Origin: Tanytarsus gracilentus
Taxonomy: Eukaryota; Arthropoda; Insecta; Diptera; Chironomidae
DNA length: 64,000 nt
Direction of reading: 5' to 3'
Assembly: GCA_038502055.1 (NCBI GenBank)
Contig: JAXRKN010000036.1
Coordinates: 4,526,001-4,590,000 of the forward strand
Shown here: positions 60,402 to 64,000 of the stretch, piece by piece
Position numbering within the stretch: the first letter of the stretch is position 1
Layout of the letters: the number at the start of each line of letters is the position of its first letter
Made by a program: the position numbers and the translations under genes
Notes under the pieces: model-generated
The model's database searches: none
Told to the model about the DNA's origin: nothing
The model's input: the letters and a program-made list of their open reading frames with translations, nothing else

Positions 60402-61697
60402 CTACAAAATGGGATAAGATGCATCAAATGCGATATTACAGAGATTATTCTGATCACGTGCAATGCGTATGTAGCCTGACTCGCCCCTAAATTTAAAACA
60501 CAATAAGAAGAATTTCATTTGAATTGATTTGGATATTTACCAAGAAGTACTCCACGAATTCTTGACTAACCAAAATTTCCCAAATGTCGAATCATTTCCA
60601 TAACCCACCAGCAAAACTATGTGATAAAAAATTCAAAAGCATTATACGATTAATATTTGTTAAGATCTCACCAGCATGGTTAGGAAGACCAGTACAATTG
60701 GGATCGTCATAAACTCCGGATTTATAATTTTGAAAAGTTGGCTGGCTTGCATCAATTGCAACTGCAATCGGGCCTACATTTGCGAGAGCAAGCATCAGCA
60801 CAGTTTCATTTCCACTCGGAAGTCTCACGAAATCTTTAATTGTCAAGATCGAATTCCTTGCATCATATTTGCACGCACCGCTATCTTCACCCACATATCG
60901 ATAAGTGAATGCCGTATTAATACCACCTTGGTTTGAAATGAAATCGTATGCTGTTAACATTGTTCCACCACCACAGCCCCAATTGCCTAAATTTTAAATT
61001 ATAAAAATATTTTATTTAAAAAAATTAAAATGTTGTACCTTTATGGTTATCTTTGTTGCAGTCAATTAAATTCTGTTCCGATATTTTAACAAGATTTCCT
61101 GTTTTTTTTTTAAATGCGCCCTCAATAGCACCCGTAGTTGAAAAAGCCCTATGTAAGCAAAATAGATATGGTAAAAGTTTATTTAAAAACTTTTTCAATC
61201 TTACCAACAACTTCCACAATGCCTTTGATACATTACTCTGGTGACCATACCTTCAGTTACGTAATTTTTAGACGCATTAATGTTCCCTGAAGGAAAATCA
61301 CTTTTTATGTTTCTAAGTTGTGGTATTCCTCTGTAGCCCATTAGGCTCCTTTCAAATGTCTCAGGATCAAGATCTGACTCTTCCCACACATCAGTTTGAA
61401 ACTTTGATTTTTTGTTTTTGAACTTTTGGTTTTGCTTTTTGATTACATCTAAATTTTTTTTCAATGCTCGAATAGCTTTCTTTTCTTTAATTGAATCGTC
61501 GTAAGTTTTACGAAACTTATCTTTAAATGTTGAAATAATATTAAGATCATCGGCAATATCAAAAAGGTCTGCGATTTGGCAGAATGTGCAATGGTTCTAA
61601 ATATTAAGAAAATAAAAGTTTAGAGTTTAGCAACGAAATATTAACTTACAGCGAGAAATATTGACAACACCAAAAAACTAAAGAAAACAGATTTCAT
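60402..61697 (-). CDS. Cathepsin L-like cysteine protease (peptidase C1A)
   Basis: Secreted or lysosomal papain-type protease. Six exons, 61650-61697, 61205-61596, 61039-61148, 60672-60986, 60541-60616 and 60402-60486, join in phase to about 341 residues. The order is signal peptide (MKSVFFSFLVLSIFLA), a Cys-containing start (NHCTFCQIADLF), an I29-type propeptide (FKDKFRKTYDDS, ALKKNLDVIKKQN), then the mature enzyme. The catalytic Cys is in YQRHCGSCWAFSTTGAIEGA, His in GLPNHAV and Asn in FWLVKNSWSTSWGESGYIRI. The oxyanion Gln is kept. The usual NQGQCGSCW reads YQRHCGSCW, and the mature N-terminus is divergent, so it is an unusual member of the family. Confidence 0.93.
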
Positions 61698-62109
61698 TTT
61701 TACTTGTACAGGCTTTAAGGACTGGATAGAAAAAACTTTCAGTTCCTATATTTATATTAAATAAAATTTACTGAGCATTGCACGATCCCACGAATTTAAA
61801 TACTTATAAACTGTCACGATTTTTGTGAAAAATATATCATTGCTTTGAATTCAATGTCATTAGTTGCATTTTATTATTTGAAGAACTTTAACATCAATTT
61901 AGGTTCAGAAATATAACAATTTAAAATTAAATAATTTAAAATATCTGTGGCTTTAAATTTTGTTAACAAATACAGCTTAAAATTATTCCAACCGTCATTT
62001 AAAATTCAAAATGGTTAGTTAGATTATATCAGCTGTGCCGCAACAAGTGTGAAGAAAAAATTAAAGTCCATTTTTTGCTTTTAAGATTTTAATCACCATC
62101 CGACTTGAC
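61698..62109. other. Intergenic DNA between divergent genes
   Basis: Promoter region for the cathepsin gene (-) and the AUH gene (+). Nothing specific seen. Confidence 0.45.
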
Positions 62110-63112
62110 ATGTTGTCACTACAAAAATCATTCGGATTTGCTCTTAAATCAAGTCAAATTAAAATTGGTTTATCTTCAATAATTACAAACAATTTTTGCG
62201 CTCAACCAAATAAAGAAGTTCGCCTTAATTACTTAAATAATGAACAAGAAGGAATAGCTGTTATTGAGCTCAATCGAGAAAGTGGCAAGAACTCTTTCAA
62301 TCGCGCCATGGCATCGCAGTTACATCACTTCATAGACATTTTAACAACTGATAAAAATTGTCGTGCTGTAATCATAAGGAGCTTAGTTAAAGGTATTTTT
62401 TGCGCTGGAGCTGATTTGAAAGAGCGTAAAACTTTGACACCGATCGAGGTTCATCAGTTTGTTAACTCATTGAGATCCTTGGTACAAAAGATGGAAAATT
62501 TACCCATGCCAACAATTGCTGGTGAGTTTTTCATCAAATGAAATAAAACTTTGGTGTTTAAATGTAATTTTAGCTATCGATGGAGCCGCCATGGGAGGAG
62601 GTCTCGAGATGGGACTCTCGTGTGATTTGAGAGTTGCCGCTGACTCTGTCAAGATGGGTTTAGTTGAAACAAGACTTGCAATCATTCCCGGTGCTGGTGG
62701 AACTCAAAGACTCCCTCGATTAATTAACGTTGCACTAGCTAAAGAGCTAATTTTTACAGCTCGAGTATTCACTGGAGCAGATGCACAAAAAATGGGTGTT
62801 GTTAATCACTCAGTACCTCAAAATGAAAACGGCGATGCTGCATATCAAAGAGCTTTGAAATTGGCCGAGGAAATTCTTCCAAATGGACCAGTTGGTGTTG
62901 TAAGTCCATTCTCAAATTTTTAAAAAGAAAAAACCTAATTTTAATTTTAGCGCATGGCAAAACGAGCTATCAGTAAAGGAATTCAAGTTGATCTTCACAG
63001 TGGATATTGCATTGAAGAGGATTGCTACAGTCAAGTAATTCCTACCAAAGATCGGTTAGAAGGTCTCTCTGCATTTGTTGAGAAAAGAAAGCCAAACTAT
63101 AAAGGCGAGTGA
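62110..63112 (+). CDS. AUH: Methylglutaconyl-CoA hydratase (AUH), mitochondrial
   Basis: Crotonase-fold enzyme of leucine breakdown, hydrating 3-methylglutaconyl-CoA to HMG-CoA; the mammalian protein also binds AU-rich RNA. Exons 62110-62521, 62574-62899 and 62951-63112 join in phase to about 299 residues. The presequence is MLSLQKSFGFALKSSQIKIG. The crotonase core includes ELNRESGKNSFNRAMASQL, the oxyanion-hole strands GIFCAGADLKER and AAIDGAAMGGGLEMGLSCDL, and the catalytic region LGxxPGAGGTQ as LAIIPGAGGTQRLPRL. The C-terminus (EGLSAFVEKRKPNYKGE) is a clear AUH signature. Confidence 0.95.
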
Positions 63113-63394
63113 AACAAAAATTACAAAACGTATCAGAAAAATGTGCATTTAAAAAACTTGTAATTATTGAAAAGTTGTAATAAAAAATATTTTGACTGAA
63201 AAATCCATTAGTTTTATTTTTAATTAAAATTCATATCAATTTTTTATTAGAATCATATTAGAGCATCACGCACAAACTTAACATTTTTTAATAGGATTAA
63301 AATATTGATGAAATTTAAACTTGCAAATTCTCATTTTAGTTTTAAAAAATTTATTTTTAAAATTAAAACCGTGTTAAATCAATCCCTCGTTGAT

Positions 63395-63973
63395 TTAATT
63401 GTGATTTCCATTTATCGTAGCTTTTATATTTAGTGGCACTCTTTCATCACTGTCGATTTCCTCCTCCGTACTCGATCGGACATCATCACAATCATTTGTT
63501 TTAAACATTCTGACGATGACTTGTAGGATCATATATGTCCAGAGTATGTGCAACACCAGCAATAAAATATTAAGAATTGCCAACGCATAATACAGTGGAT
63601 ATCTCGGATAAATTGTTGGAAACTCAAAAATTCCACAATAAACAATCTTAGAAAACACACCAAGTCGTGTCGTGATCCAAATCAGAATGAAAGCCACAAA
63701 AACTGATTTACAGGTTTTTTCGTATCGCGCATACTTTGCTGCTTTTGATACTTCCAGTAAAATATCCGCAATATCATGAACAAACACAATGAGAGAACCA
63801 CCACGAATCGCATTAATTGACCAACTTACACTGAGAAGTGTAAGCGTAATCATATGATGAATGAACATTTGCCAAAAGTCTTTACGACGTGTCTCAAAAA
63901 AATGTGAGCATGAGAGTGACACATAAAATGCCATGGTTACATTGTAATACCACCATAAACCATTGTCGATCGT
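63395..63973 (-). CDS. schlank: Ceramide synthase (TLC/Lag1 domain), 3' part
   Basis: Partial gene that runs off the right edge. The last coding exon is 63395-63973, entered after a CAG acceptor. ER enzyme that N-acylates sphingoid bases. The visible part is the second half of the TLC domain: WWYYNVTMAFYVSLSCSHFF, the Lag1 motif RRKDFWQMFIHHMITLTLLS with its HH pair, then VHDIADILLEVSKAAKYARY. Later membrane segments include LYYALAILNILLLVLHILW. The acidic C-terminal tail (STEEEIDSDERVPL) resembles the phospho-regulated tails of ceramide synthases. Diptera usually have one such gene, schlank. The N-terminus and any homeobox domain lie outside the window. Confidence 0.93.
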   Translation of the reverse strand, partial: TIDNGLWWYYNVTMAFYVSLSCSHFFETRRKDFWQMFIHHMITLTLLSVSWSINAIRGGSLIVFVHDIADILLEVSKAAKYARYEKTCKSVFVAFILIWITTRLGVFSKIVYCGIFEFPTIYPRYPLYYALAILNILLLVLHILWTYMILQVIVRMFKTNDCDDVRSSTEEEIDSDERVPLNIKATINGNHN

Positions 63974-64000
63974 CTGAAAAGAAAGAATTAGAATATTATT

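Noticed and set aside
1..64000. tRNA or rRNA genes
   Set aside because: I looked for B-box-like GGTTCGA patterns and cloverleaf candidates and found none that hold up by eye; a covariance-model scan would be needed to exclude them.

Overview
The window reads as nuclear DNA of an insect, most likely a dipteran and perhaps a nematoceran midge. It is very AT-rich, most introns are 50-70 nt with GT..AG ends, and the gene set is typical of insects: Cyt-b5-related desaturase, delta/epsilon-type GST, a UGT cluster, SmydA-type SET/MYND protein and TIL-type secreted peptides. The species call is inference. All gene models below were assembled by eye by joining exons whose phases match; none is supported by transcript data.

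Layout. 1-19.1 kb is a gene desert. It holds a decayed, 5'-truncated non-LTR retrotransposon ending in a poly(A) run (about 3850-5976) and a 1.4-kb fold-back element whose two arms are built from CTGGAGAA/TTCTCCAG palindromes (16406-17870). 19.2-21.1 kb (+) is a four-exon SET/MYND protein. 21.1-26.5 kb is a second desert. From 26.5 kb onward the DNA is gene-dense: GNAT acyltransferase (-), mitochondrial ATPase inhibitor IF1 (-), a small secreted six-cysteine peptide with beta-defensin-like spacing (-), three tandem UDP-glycosyltransferases (-) with an orphan gene (+) between the first two, an SDR dehydrogenase (-), an EndoU nuclease (-), a lipase (-), Cyt-b5-r (+), mARC (-), a FASTK/RAP protein (+), a stand-alone sulfite-oxidase-type cytochrome b5 protein (-), a GST (+), two TIL-like secreted peptides (+) flanking a coiled-coil orphan (+), a CD36 receptor (-), UBA5 (-), UDP-galactose 4-epimerase (-), a cathepsin L-like protease (-), AUH (+) and the 3' part of a ceramide synthase (-, running off the end).

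Themes. The dense part is rich in detoxification and redox genes (UGTs, GST, SDR, mARC, cytochrome b5 proteins) and in secreted defence or digestion proteins (EndoU, lipase, cathepsin, TIL peptides, six-Cys peptide). Genes are packed a few hundred bases apart on both strands; nothing suggests operons.

Most worth a second look: the fold-back element, the beta-defensin-like peptide, a probable GT-TG intron in UBA5, the sulfite oxidase b5 domain without its molybdenum domain next to mARC, and two orphan genes.
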